The notes: generated by a model from the letters alone, not told the origin. A stretch of DNA of 24,820 nucleotides from an uncultured Caryophanales bacterium (GCA_946403545.1 CAMJAG010000004.1:1-24820); one strand, 5' to 3'. Shown: positions 15,544 to 24,532, numbered from the stretch's first letter. Made by a program: numbers and translations.

Positions 15544-17319
15544 TTAATTGTCTTGGTATTGTAATTCGTAGAGTTTGTAATATAATCCGCGTTGTTTTAA
15601 GAGTTGTTGGTGATTGCCTTTCTCTTTTACTTCGCCATTTTGTAAGACAATAATTTGATCTGCCTTTTGAACAGTTGAAAGTCTATGAGCAACAACAAGC
15701 ATTGTTCCCACTATTTTCATCTTTTCTAAAGAATCTTGGATTAATACTTCAGTTTCTGTATCAATATTTGCGGTAGCTTCATCAAGAATAAGGATTTGTG
15801 GTTTGTGCACCATTGTTCTTGCAAATGAAAGAAGTTGTCTTTGACCTTGAGAATAGTTTTCACCATTTTCAATAACTTCTTCATATAATCCTTTTTCTGT
15901 TTCATTTATGAATTTATCAGCATTGACATATTCACATGCTTTAACAACTTCTTCATCAGAAATTGATTCATCATGTAGTGTAATATTTTCTTTAATTGTG
16001 CCTGAGAAAAGGAAGACGTCTTGTAACATTTGTCCAATCGCTTTTCTTAAAGACTTGATTTTAATCTTTTTAATATCAATTCCATCAATCAAAATTTGTC
16101 CTTTTTGGATTTCATAGTTACGGACTATTAGTGAAAGAATTGTTGTTTTTCCTGCTCCAGTAGCACCAACAAAAGCGCATGTTTCTTTTGGTTTAATTTC
16201 AAAGGAAACATCTTTTAAAATCCATTCATCTTTGTTATAAGCAAACCAGACATTTTTAAATTCAATATGACCTTCAAAATGGTCAATATCCACTGCGTCT
16301 TCACTATCTAAAACTTCAGGTGGAACATCGAGCAATGAGAAGAGTCTTTCACTAGATGTAATTGCCTTTTGAACACCATTAAGTTGATCAGCAATATGTT
16401 GAACTGGTTCGAAGAATCTTGTGAGATATAAGTAAATTGCGTATGCAGTTGCAGAAGCTACACCAAATTCTTTTGAAAGTAAGAATGTAACTGCAACTGA
16501 TGAAAAATATAAAAGTGTGATGAATGGTCGATAAACTCCAAAACAGATAATTTCTCTAAAGATAATTCTTCTTACATAATCACTCTTACCTTCAAACTCT
16601 TTATACTTACGAACTTGTTGATTGAAAGCTTGTGTAATTTTCATACCAGAAAGGTTCTCAGAAAGGAATGTGTTTAAGTCAGAGAACGCTCTTCTCTCTT
16701 CTTTAAATAATGAGTGAATAACGTTAGAGAAAATAAGTGAATAAACAAACACTAACGCAACGAAAACAAGAGTGACAAATGCAACCTTGTAATTTAAGAA
16801 GAACAAGACTGATGCAGAGATAATAATTGTTAGGAAATTTTTGACAAGATTAATTAAAATTGTGGTAAATAATTCACTAACAGATTGTGTGTAGTTAGCC
16901 ACTCTTGTAACTAACGCACCAACAGGCATGTCGTTTAATTGATTTTGGGACATGTTTTCGATATGAGAAAACACTTCCATTCTCATCTTATAAACGACTT
17001 TTTGACCTGCTTTTTGAAGGATCATTGATTGGAAATACAAGAAAACTTGTCCCAAAATGCTCATTATCAAAAATGCTATAACGAAGGTTAAAATCCCAGT
17101 GAATGGTTGACCTTCTGCTACCTCAAGTTTTTCGGTAACAATCTTGGCTAGGTAAGGGATAGCAGCTTCACAGACAACGCTTAAAATCATCAAGATGAAT
17201 GCAACAAAAAGTCTTACTCTCTGGTCTTTAAAATAACCATAGAGTCTCTTGAACATAACCTTTTTAGGATACTTTCGATCACCAAAAAGCTTTTCTAATT
17301 CTTGATTAGAGTCACTCAT
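15544..17319 (-). CDS. ABC exporter half-transporter (canonical-ATPase subunit of a heterodimer)
   Basis: This 591-residue protein has an N-terminal six-helix membrane domain (about 35-310) fused to a nucleotide-binding domain. The Walker A is GATGAGKTT (385-393), the Walker B is ILILDE with catalytic E514, and the switch histidine is H545. The signature, however, reads YSQGQ (489-493) instead of LSGGQ. In BmrCD/LmrCD-like heterodimeric multidrug exporters one subunit has a degenerate signature and the other a degenerate Walker B, and this gene and its upstream neighbour match that pattern. Its start overlaps the neighbour's stop (TAATG), which supports equimolar production. The GGAGG in the end of the upstream gene is the likely SD. 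The substrate cannot be deduced; drug, lipid or peptide export are all possible. It ends 55 bases before rel. Confidence 0.9.
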   Translation of the reverse strand: MSDSNQELEKLFGDRKYPKKVMFKRLYGYFKDQRVRLFVAFILMILSVVCEAAIPYLAKIVTEKLEVAEGQPFTGILTFVIAFLIMSILGQVFLYFQSMILQKAGQKVVYKMRMEVFSHIENMSQNQLNDMPVGALVTRVANYTQSVSELFTTILINLVKNFLTIIISASVLFFLNYKVAFVTLVFVALVFVYSLIFSNVIHSLFKEERRAFSDLNTFLSENLSGMKITQAFNQQVRKYKEFEGKSDYVRRIIFREIICFGVYRPFITLLYFSSVAVTFLLSKEFGVASATAYAIYLYLTRFFEPVQHIADQLNGVQKAITSSERLFSLLDVPPEVLDSEDAVDIDHFEGHIEFKNVWFAYNKDEWILKDVSFEIKPKETCAFVGATGAGKTTILSLIVRNYEIQKGQILIDGIDIKKIKIKSLRKAIGQMLQDVFLFSGTIKENITLHDESISDEEVVKACEYVNADKFINETEKGLYEEVIENGENYSQGQRQLLSFARTMVHKPQILILDEATANIDTETEVLIQDSLEKMKIVGTMLVVAHRLSTVQKADQIIVLQNGEVKEKGNHQQLLKQRGLYYKLYELQYQDN

Positions 17320-19109
17320 TAATTGCTACCTCCTTCCGTACATTCTTTTTCGAGTTCTTGTAAACGAACCATCTTTTGATATGTTGGAGAAATCTTAAGC
17401 AAGTTCTTTGGAGTATCAAATGCTTCCACTTCTCCTTTTTTCATAACAATAATCTTGTCTAACTTATGAACTGTAGAAACTCTAGAAGCCACGATTAAAG
17501 TAGTCTTTCCTTTTCTTTCGTTCATTATGTTATGAAGAATTGTTTCTTCAGTTTTTGTATCGACCGCACTGACAGAGTCATCCAAAATCATTATTGGAGC
17601 ATTCTTTACAAATGCACGTGCAATAGAAATTCTTTGTTTTTGTCCACCAGAAAGAGTTACGCCTCTTTCGCCTGAAACAGTTTTGTAACCATCTTTAAAT
17701 TCACTAATATTACTATCTACATCTGAGAAAACAGCAGCTTTTCTAGCATCTTCTTCAGTTCCATTCTCCTTAGAGAAAAGAATATTATTCTCGATTGTAT
17801 CAGAGAAAAGGAAATTATCTTGTGGAACATAAGAGATATTTTCTCTGATTGAATCAATGTCACATTTAGTTAAATCGTTTCCATCAATAAAGACTGAGTC
17901 ACTAGCTAAGTTATAGAAGTATAAAAGGCTATTTGCTAATGTAGATTTTCCGCTACCAACTTTACCAACAATACCAACAGTTTCGCCTGGTTTAATAACA
18001 ATATTTATGTCTTTCAAGGAAGATCTGCTATTTGAATCAGGATATGAGAATGAGAAATTTTTAAATACAATTTCACCTTTAACATTTTCCAATTTGATTG
18101 CGTTTTCTGGAGATTTAATATCTTCAGGAGCATCAAGGAAAATACTTATTCTCTTAAGAGAAGTCTTGCTTCTAGCAAACATTGAAACAATTTGACCTAA
18201 AGCAATCATTGGCCAGATTAATGAATCAAAATAGCCACTGAATTTAACAAGTTTTGAAACAGTTAAAGTAGAATCAAAGCCAAAAGGTTGTGCACCATTA
18301 ACTGCGCACCAAACGAAATAACCACCAAATCCAAATAAGGATGCAAAAATGAGACCAATAATAAGTTCGATTAAGACATCAAATAAAACATGTAATCTAC
18401 CAAAACTAACATTTACTTTTGCGTTCTTTCTAGCAATTTTTGAGAAAGCAAAAATCTCTTGGTTTTCTTTAACAAATGCTTTAATTACTCTAATACCCGT
18501 GAAGTTTTCTTGTGAAAAATCATAGAGTCTATCAAATGCTTTTTGTCTTTCATCCCATTTTTTTGACATGATTCTTTCAACCAATGCACCCCAAATAATA
18601 ATTAAAACAATTGGAGGCAAGATGAATAACGCAAGCATGACATCAAGCGCAAACATTTTTATTAAAGCAAACATTGATAAGAAGACTGCATCCACTATCA
18701 TAACCGTTCCAAAACCAAAGAATTCTTCTACGTTTTCAAGGTCATTAGTGAACCAAGCCATTACTGTACCAATTTTATTTTTATGATAAAAATCTCTGGA
18801 AAGGCGTTCCGCTTTAGCGAACATATCTTTTCTAACTCCATGAGCCATGCCATGCGAAGCGTAGAAAATTGTATATCTCCAAAGCATTCTTCCAAAAAAC
18901 ATACAGAATCCAGCAATCATTATCTTTCCAACAATGTATGGAATTTCTTCATCTCCTATTCCGGTTTCAAGGATTTCAACAATGTCACCAACATAATCAG
19001 GCAATAAAAGTTGAACCCAGTCCACGAATAAAAGTGCCAATACACCTAGGAATAATAGCCAGAAATATTTGAGATAGTATTTGTTAATGTGTTTTCCAAA
19101 TAATAACAT
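17319..19109 (-). CDS. ABC exporter half-transporter (degenerate-ATPase subunit of a heterodimer)
   Basis: This 596-residue protein is a fused six-helix membrane domain (about 12-315) and nucleotide-binding domain. The Walker A is GKVGSGKST (382-390) and the signature is a canonical LSGGQ (486-490). The Walker B ends IMILDD, so the catalytic glutamate position is D511. The switch (H-loop) position in VASRVSTV is S542 instead of His. Paired with the downstream subunit, it would supply the good signature to the partner's intact ATPase site and form the non-hydrolysing site itself. This asymmetry is known for BmrC/BmrD and LmrC/LmrD; loss of the H-loop histidine as well is an extra step. The ATG has no SD; TATAAT lies seven bases before it, implying a leaderless mRNA. 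The pair occupies the recJ-rel interval where Bacillus carries apt. Confidence 0.9.
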   Translation of the reverse strand: MLLFGKHINKYYLKYFWLLFLGVLALLFVDWVQLLLPDYVGDIVEILETGIGDEEIPYIVGKIMIAGFCMFFGRMLWRYTIFYASHGMAHGVRKDMFAKAERLSRDFYHKNKIGTVMAWFTNDLENVEEFFGFGTVMIVDAVFLSMFALIKMFALDVMLALFILPPIVLIIIWGALVERIMSKKWDERQKAFDRLYDFSQENFTGIRVIKAFVKENQEIFAFSKIARKNAKVNVSFGRLHVLFDVLIELIIGLIFASLFGFGGYFVWCAVNGAQPFGFDSTLTVSKLVKFSGYFDSLIWPMIALGQIVSMFARSKTSLKRISIFLDAPEDIKSPENAIKLENVKGEIVFKNFSFSYPDSNSRSSLKDINIVIKPGETVGIVGKVGSGKSTLANSLLYFYNLASDSVFIDGNDLTKCDIDSIRENISYVPQDNFLFSDTIENNILFSKENGTEEDARKAAVFSDVDSNISEFKDGYKTVSGERGVTLSGGQKQRISIARAFVKNAPIMILDDSVSAVDTKTEETILHNIMNERKGKTTLIVASRVSTVHKLDKIIVMKKGEVEAFDTPKNLLKISPTYQKMVRLQELEKECTEGGSN

Positions 19110-19116
19110 AAAAAGT

Positions 19117-19145
19117 ATTATATAACTTTTTGTTATATTTGTTTA
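19117..19145 (-). promoter_or_regulatory. Promoter of the ABC exporter operon with an inverted repeat in its spacer
   Basis: TAAACA (19145-19140), a 17-nt spacer and TATAAT (19122-19117) end seven bases before the ATG at 19109. The perfect inverted repeat ATATAAC-AAAAA-GTTATAT (19138-19120) fills the spacer and overlaps the -10. That is a natural place for a repressor operator; it could instead be a weak terminator for recJ. Confidence 0.5.
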
Positions 19146-19185
19146 GATTATTAGATACAAAAGACAATTATTTATTTTAAAAATT

Positions 19186-20736
19186 CTATTTGATTTCGGT
19201 AATAAAGAATTCGAGTGTTTTAAATCCTTTATAATCATTGATTCTCATTGTGCCAATAAGGTCTATGTAATCTGATTGTGTAGCTTCATCTTTTGAAATA
19301 TTAAATCCTACTAGTTTTGTTCTAGCACCAATCATTGTAAGAATGTGTTTATTATCTTTTGAGAATAATAAAGCACTAGTCTTAATTCTAGGGAGTATAA
19401 ATACAGGAGATTTCATAGATTCTCCAAATGGAGAAAAGCTTTTCACTATGTCATAATTTTCAAATGTTAGCTCTCTCATATAAAGAGGAATAGATTCTTT
19501 TTCGACATGTTCAATAGGATGATCTAAAACGTATTGTTTTGCTTTACTTACAAATTCATCAAACTTATCTACTTCAACAGAACAACCACCAGCAAGAGCG
19601 TGGCCACCGAAAGTTAAAAGATAGTCACTTAGAGATTCAAACATCTTAACAACATTGAATCCTTCTGGAGCTCTACAACTTCCCTTATAAGCGGTTAAAG
19701 AGGAATCTAGTGTGAAAACAATTGTTGGTTTTTTGTACTTGCCACTTAAATAGTTAGCAATTAAACCAATAAGTCCTTCTTTTTCATCAGTTTTGTAAAT
19801 AATGCATGGATCATTATCATCGACATCAAAGCCCATTTCGTTGCTTGCTTTTGTTAATTCTTTACGAGAATCATTGCATTCATTAATCCAAGATAAGTAG
19901 TTTAAAAGCTTGTCGTTATCTTTTGTTGTGAAATAATCCACAAGTTGATTAATCGAATCGTTATCAATCATTCTACCAATAGAGTTAATTCTTGGAGCGA
20001 TTTTTAATCCAATAGTAGTTTCGTTAAATTCGTCTGCATCTTTTAAATAATCGACTGCAGGGAATTCACCTTCTTTATAAGAAGCGATAACTAATCTAAG
20101 TAGGTTTCTATTATATTCTTTCAATGGCATCATATCTGAAATTAAAGAAATTGATGCTAAAGTAGAAAGATATTTATCGAATCTTCCTAAAAACGCAATC
20201 GAGAACATAAAACACACAAATGCGCCAGAAGAAGCGACTTCGCCAAAATTAGATAATGTAGGGTGAAGGTAATAATCACAATTTGGTAAAACAGATTGCA
20301 TTTCGTGATGATCAAATACCACTACATTTTTGCCATTTGCTTTTATATAATCAATAGCTTCAAAAGCGGATATACCATTATCTACAGTGATTACTAAATC
20401 ATAGCCTTTTTCCACTATTTCTTTTGCTTTATCAAGATTTAATCCATATCCATCTGTATAACGGTTTGGAATATAGTAATCAGCCTCAAATCCAATGTAT
20501 TTAAACATTTGAATGATTATTGATGTTGCCATGATACCATCAGCATCATAATCCCCATATACGATTACCTTTTTATTATCTTTTACAAATGAATAAACAA
20601 ACTTAACGACTTCATCGATTTTATCGAACTTATGACCATAAGCAAAATTCTCTTCGCTAACAGGAGCAATGAGTTTCAAATAATCTTCTTTAGTCAAATG
20701 ATAGTAATCTAAAAGTCTATCTAAAAATTCTTTCAT
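19186..20736 (-). CDS. recJ: Single-stranded-DNA exonuclease RecJ (short form)
   Basis: This 516-residue DHH-family phosphoesterase matches RecJ, a 5'-3' ssDNA exonuclease used in recombination and repair. The catalytic acidic residues are visible in GDYDADG (D62, D64, D66), TVDNG (D119) and FDHHE (D142-H143-H144), with SLISDMMPL (197-205) in the place of the usual DVVPL motif. The DHHA1 half has FGGHALAGG (376-384), slightly different from the usual GGHxxAxG. A C-terminal OB-like region (about 420-516) completes it. It is shorter than E. coli RecJ (about 577) and much shorter than the Bacillus protein. The ATG lacks an SD and lies six bases after TATAAT. RecJ next to secDF and upstream of rel fits Firmicutes order, which favours RecJ over a nano-RNase of the same superfamily. 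Confidence 0.9.
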   Translation of the reverse strand: MKEFLDRLLDYYHLTKEDYLKLIAPVSEENFAYGHKFDKIDEVVKFVYSFVKDNKKVIVYGDYDADGIMATSIIIQMFKYIGFEADYYIPNRYTDGYGLNLDKAKEIVEKGYDLVITVDNGISAFEAIDYIKANGKNVVVFDHHEMQSVLPNCDYYLHPTLSNFGEVASSGAFVCFMFSIAFLGRFDKYLSTLASISLISDMMPLKEYNRNLLRLVIASYKEGEFPAVDYLKDADEFNETTIGLKIAPRINSIGRMIDNDSINQLVDYFTTKDNDKLLNYLSWINECNDSRKELTKASNEMGFDVDDNDPCIIYKTDEKEGLIGLIANYLSGKYKKPTIVFTLDSSLTAYKGSCRAPEGFNVVKMFESLSDYLLTFGGHALAGGCSVEVDKFDEFVSKAKQYVLDHPIEHVEKESIPLYMRELTFENYDIVKSFSPFGESMKSPVFILPRIKTSALLFSKDNKHILTMIGARTKLVGFNISKDEATQSDYIDLIGTMRINDYKGFKTLEFFITEIK

Positions 20737-20742
20737 ATAGAA

Positions 20743-20748
20743 ATTATA
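20743..20748 (-). promoter_or_regulatory. -10 box of recJ (leaderless type)
   Basis: A consensus TATAAT ends six bases before the recJ ATG at 20736, with no SD present. The -35 region at 17 nt (TACATT, 20771-20766) is poor and falls inside the secDF terminator stem. Confidence 0.5.
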
Positions 20749-20774
20749 AAATAAAAGGCTACATTAATGTAGCC
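20747..20774 (-). terminator. Intrinsic terminator after secDF
   Basis: The perfect 18-base palindrome GGCTACATTAATGTAGCC (20774-20757) is followed by TTTTATTTTA on the minus strand, 13 bases after the secDF stop. The T tract overlaps the recJ -10 box. Confidence 0.8.
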
Positions 20775-20787
20775 CTTAATTATTGAA

Positions 20788-23424
20788 TTAGTCGTTAATA
20801 CCAATGAAGACTGCTTCTTCAGGTTCAGCGGATTTATTGACCTTTTGTTTCTTCTTGGATTTCTTGGATGTTGGACGTTCAATCTTAACACCGAAGAATA
20901 ATTTATAGAAGAATTGAGCAAGAGGACCAAACATTGTAACAACGCTGACACTACCAATTAATAAACCGAATAAGAGGTTGAGGTAGATATAAGCTGTTGC
21001 TGATGGACCAAAGCCGAAGAAGATAACGAATAAGAATGCGAGAACACCTAATAAGTAAATAATTGGTGTGCAAGAATACTTAGTAGCGTTAACCATGATT
21101 TCGTTACGGTTTTCAATGCTATTGTCGTGTTTTTTGTCTTCGTTAATCATTTCTCTTTCTTTGTTCATTAAGATGATTTCAAAGATGAAAGCGATTAAGC
21201 AAGCAAGTGGAGTTGCGACTAAGACATATGAACCAACTGCAATGTGAATTACGATGAATAATCCAGCAGTTAAGATACCTGTAGCAAGTGTAACAACTAA
21301 TGTTGCTAAACCACGGCTTAAGCGATATCTGAGCATTAAGTAGACAGTTGCAACTGCAACACCTACTAATGTAGAAATCATAATTGGAGCGAATGATGGT
21401 TGATCTTTAGAAACAACTTCACCAGTCTTTAAAGATAAGTTGAGGTCAGAGTTGAATCCTAATCTATCTAAATTATCATTGCTTAATAAAATTGAGAGTT
21501 TGTCTGTTGTTCCATTGTATGTAGCAGATTCTTCACCAGTGAAGGATTTTGTTAATGAAACTACATAGTAGGAATAATAGATTGTTGTGTTACCGTTCTT
21601 TGTAGAAACGACATCACTACGGTTATATAATTCGATGTTCTTAACATAGCTTTCTAATTTAGCTTCGCCGATTGTTAAGTCTTTAGCGACTGTTAAGAAT
21701 TGTTCACGTGTAACTGTTTCTAAAACTGAGTTGTCTTCAGCACTTGTATCCATTTCAATGAAGATTTCGGAATTGGTAACTTTGTTAGCTTGTTGATAGA
21801 AGGTACCTTTATTAGCGATACCAAATGCAACTGTGCCACCAATAAAACCTACTAGGAGAAGTGCTGCAGCAATGAATGCTGGTTTCTTATGTTTTGTGAA
21901 ATCTTTATCAGCACATGTACCAAAGTATGTTTGTTTTTCTTCGTTCATTAAATTTGGAACTTGTTCTTTAGAAACACCAAACCATTCGTATTTACCATTA
22001 AGGTAAGTTGCGTTTGTAGCTAAGAACATCATTGCTGGTAATGCAATAGCATTTAATAATAAACTTCCTAAGCCGCCTAAGACTGCAACAGCAGCAAATG
22101 ATCTCATAAGTGGACCACCAAATACATATGCGAATGCACCAAGAATCATTAATACTACGTGAATATCAACGATTGGTAAGATGCTTCTTCTTAATGCTTC
22201 AGAGTTAGCTTTTCTTAAGCTTCTGCCACGATAGCATTCTTCTTTTAATTTGTTTAAGTAAACAATGCCTGCTGCGACAGATGCAATAGCAACTCCGAGA
22301 ATGCCAAATAATGCTGCAACTGAGAATTCAACCTTTAACCAACCTAAGACGCAAATACCTAAGAATGTTGCGACTAATGAGATTGTAGAAGCTGATAATG
22401 AACCAAATCTATAGAATATAGCAAGTAATAATCCAACAACGACAATGCCAATTAATATAGCTTTGAATGTATTTGAGAAAGCAACTGTTTCATGAGCGCC
22501 TAATGCGACGATTTCATCAACCCAGATGTCTGCTGTTTCGCTGTAAATGAATTCAACGTGACCAGCAAGTTCTGTTGCGTTTAATAAGTTAACGAAGTAT
22601 CTGCCAGTATTGTATGCACTGCTAACTTCTGCTGGAGATGCAGTTTTGTCACCATCAGCATCAATATTAATTGCACTGTATAATTTGTCAGGCGCATTTT
22701 CATCGGATTTTGGGAAGTAAGGATCACTGAAGTTGAATTTCATTAAGATCTTAGAAGCAACTGCTTTATCATAATCTGAATTTGTTTCAACTGTTTTGGA
22801 GTAGACATCATAGCCTTCAATATAGTCGTACCAGAAGTACATATATGTTGTAGTGACATCTTCACCTTCATCATTTTGTGTTGTTTCACCTTCGCCGTTT
22901 TCACTTTGTCTCTTTGCTTCTTCGTAAACAGCTTTATAAGCTGAAGAATCATTGTCGAAAGGAATAACGACTGCTGGGTATCCATTAATAGAATCTAAAT
23001 AAGCACTACCGCTTGTTAAGAATTCAGAACCTAATGCAACTGTATCAGTTGATGTTGTAAGAGCGAATGAACCGTTGAAAGAAAGATATGTTTTAATTCT
23101 TTCATAGTCGTTATCGCTTTCTTGGGCAAGGATAACCTTGATTGTGTCAGCACCTTCAGTGATAACTTTATATCTAGAAACGTTAGATTTATCTAATCTT
23201 GTTTCCATTTCTTTAGCAATACTCTTTAAGTCATCTTCTTCGATAACTTCACCATCTTTAAGATCTTCATATGTAGAGTTTTTTGGTGTAGCACGGAAGA
23301 CTAATTGCTTACCATTTTTAAATTCAATATTTGAATCAACGTTGCTAACAACTTTTGTATAAGTTGTACCAACTAAAACTAAAGCGGTTAAAGCCAAACC
23401 AATATGAGCTATTAATCTACGCAT
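20788..23424 (-). CDS. secDF: Fused SecD-SecF protein-export membrane protein, divergent
   Basis: This 878-residue membrane protein has the SecDF layout: a first membrane helix (about 7-25), a large outside domain (30-310), a five-helix block (318-470), a second SecF-like copy with a helix at 515-535, an outside domain (540-675) and a final five-helix block (680-845). SecDF uses the proton gradient to help pull preproteins through SecYEG. The region ECYRGRSLRKANSEALRR (396-413) followed by D420 aligns well with SecD. However, the usual VDANVLIFERI motif reads VAAGIVYLNKL (383-393), and the SecF NDxxVVFDR motif is not recognisable near 742-757. Acidic, low-complexity sequence (172-195) and a lysine-rich tail (854-863) are extra. 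It has a strong SD (AGGAGGT, six bases from the ATG). Location after ruvB and before recJ supports the call. Confidence 0.85.
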   Translation of the reverse strand: MRRLIAHIGLALTALVLVGTTYTKVVSNVDSNIEFKNGKQLVFRATPKNSTYEDLKDGEVIEEDDLKSIAKEMETRLDKSNVSRYKVITEGADTIKVILAQESDNDYERIKTYLSFNGSFALTTSTDTVALGSEFLTSGSAYLDSINGYPAVVIPFDNDSSAYKAVYEEAKRQSENGEGETTQNDEGEDVTTTYMYFWYDYIEGYDVYSKTVETNSDYDKAVASKILMKFNFSDPYFPKSDENAPDKLYSAINIDADGDKTASPAEVSSAYNTGRYFVNLLNATELAGHVEFIYSETADIWVDEIVALGAHETVAFSNTFKAILIGIVVVGLLLAIFYRFGSLSASTISLVATFLGICVLGWLKVEFSVAALFGILGVAIASVAAGIVYLNKLKEECYRGRSLRKANSEALRRSILPIVDIHVVLMILGAFAYVFGGPLMRSFAAVAVLGGLGSLLLNAIALPAMMFLATNATYLNGKYEWFGVSKEQVPNLMNEEKQTYFGTCADKDFTKHKKPAFIAAALLLVGFIGGTVAFGIANKGTFYQQANKVTNSEIFIEMDTSAEDNSVLETVTREQFLTVAKDLTIGEAKLESYVKNIELYNRSDVVSTKNGNTTIYYSYYVVSLTKSFTGEESATYNGTTDKLSILLSNDNLDRLGFNSDLNLSLKTGEVVSKDQPSFAPIMISTLVGVAVATVYLMLRYRLSRGLATLVVTLATGILTAGLFIVIHIAVGSYVLVATPLACLIAFIFEIILMNKEREMINEDKKHDNSIENRNEIMVNATKYSCTPIIYLLGVLAFLFVIFFGFGPSATAYIYLNLLFGLLIGSVSVVTMFGPLAQFFYKLFFGVKIERPTSKKSKKKQKVNKSAEPEEAVFIGIND

Positions 23425-23448
23425 AGTTTTACCTCCTATTTTATTATT

Positions 23449-23472
23449 TAATCCGATTACGCTAGCGCGCTA
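23449..23472. promoter_or_regulatory. Two adjacent palindromes in the secDF leader
   Basis: TAGCGCGCTA (23463-23472) is a perfect palindrome, strikingly GC-rich for this region. Next to it, TAATC-C-GATTA (23449-23459) is a perfect inverted repeat around one base. They lie just downstream of the candidate -10 and cover the predicted transcription start. They could be an operator; the regulator is unknown. Confidence 0.4.
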
Positions 23473-23478
23473 ATATAA

Positions 23479-23507
23479 ACAATACACTAAATATAATAAT
23501 ATTTCAA
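23479..23507 (-). promoter_or_regulatory. Candidate secDF promoter
   Basis: TTGAAA (23507-23502), a 17-nt spacer and TATTGT (23484-23479) precede a leader of about 48 nt containing the SD AGGAGGT at 23437-23431. The -35 lies in the 3' arm of a weak hairpin, ATATTTC-TATT-GAAATAT (23516-23499), that may also act as a poor terminator for ruvAB. Confidence 0.45.
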
Positions 23508-23530
23508 TAGAAATATGTAAGCAAAAATCG

Positions 23531-24532
23531 TTAAGTTAAGTTATATTTTTTAGTCATTTTGAAATGCAAATAGGCAGGTTTCTTGGCAATACGCCCTTTA
23601 GGTGTTCTATCTATAAACCCTAGTTTAAGTAGATAAGGTTCATAAACATCCTCTAAATTTACACTTTCTTCTCCAATGGCATTTGCCAGAGTTTCAATCC
23701 CTACTGGACCACCATTGAATCTAGATATCAGCGTTTTAATATAAAGAGCGTCAACCTCATCCAATCCGAGGTCATCAATTCTTAATAATTTAAGGGCTTC
23801 CAAACATTGTTTTTCATCGATGAGTAAAAGATTTTTATAATTTGCATAGTCCCTTACTCTTTTAAAAATTCTTATAGCAATTCTTGGAGTTCCTCTACTC
23901 CTTTTTGCTATTTGATAAGCAGCATTTTCTTTAATCTCCACATTGAAAACTTTACCCATTCTAATGACTATTTTGGCTAAGTCATTTATCGAATAAAAAT
24001 CTAGTTTTTCACTTATTCCAAATCTAGATCTTAAAGGTGAAGAAAGACATCCAGGTTTTGTAGTCGCACCGATTAAAGTGAATGGCGGCAAATCAAAGGT
24101 GATATTTTTTGGCGAAGTTTCTCGATTGATCACAATTGAAAACTTATAATCTTCCATCGCACTATATAAAGATTCTTCAATTATTAAAGGAAGTCGATGA
24201 ATTTCATCGATAAATAGAATATCACCTGCTTGTAAACTAGTTAAAACGCAAGCAATATCCCCTATCTTTTCTATACTTGGAGCGTTTATGGATTTGAAGT
24301 TCACGTGCATTTCATTAGCGACAATCCTAGCAAAAGTTGTCTTTCCTAAACCAGGCGGACCATATAGCAAAACATGGTCTAAAACCTCACACCTTTTAAG
24401 TGCTGCTCCTATATAAATTTTAAAATTATTCTTTAAAGAATCTTGCCCAATATATTCATCAAGAAGTCTTGGGCGAATGGATAAATCTTCAATGGCTGTA
24501 TCGATACTTTTGTTATCCACTATTCTGGACAT
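23531..24532 (-). CDS. ruvB: Holliday junction branch migration helicase RuvB
   Basis: This 333-residue AAA+ motor drives branch migration of Holliday junctions together with RuvA. Visible elements are RPRLLDEYIGQ (20-30), Walker A GPPGLGKTT (58-66), Walker B DILFIDE (104-110), sensor 1 GATT (155-158) and the arginine finger in LRSRFG (167-172). A C-terminal winged-helix DNA-binding domain (about 255-333) contains GGPVGIETLANAIGE. Length is normal. The start is one base after the ruvA stop (TAATATG) with no SD, so it is coupled to ruvA. The Bacillus neighbours queA, tgt and yajC are absent; secDF follows directly. Confidence 0.97.
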   Translation of the reverse strand: MSRIVDNKSIDTAIEDLSIRPRLLDEYIGQDSLKNNFKIYIGAALKRCEVLDHVLLYGPPGLGKTTFARIVANEMHVNFKSINAPSIEKIGDIACVLTSLQAGDILFIDEIHRLPLIIEESLYSAMEDYKFSIVINRETSPKNITFDLPPFTLIGATTKPGCLSSPLRSRFGISEKLDFYSINDLAKIVIRMGKVFNVEIKENAAYQIAKRSRGTPRIAIRIFKRVRDYANYKNLLLIDEKQCLEALKLLRIDDLGLDEVDALYIKTLISRFNGGPVGIETLANAIGEESVNLEDVYEPYLLKLGFIDRTPKGRIAKKPAYLHFKMTKKYNLT

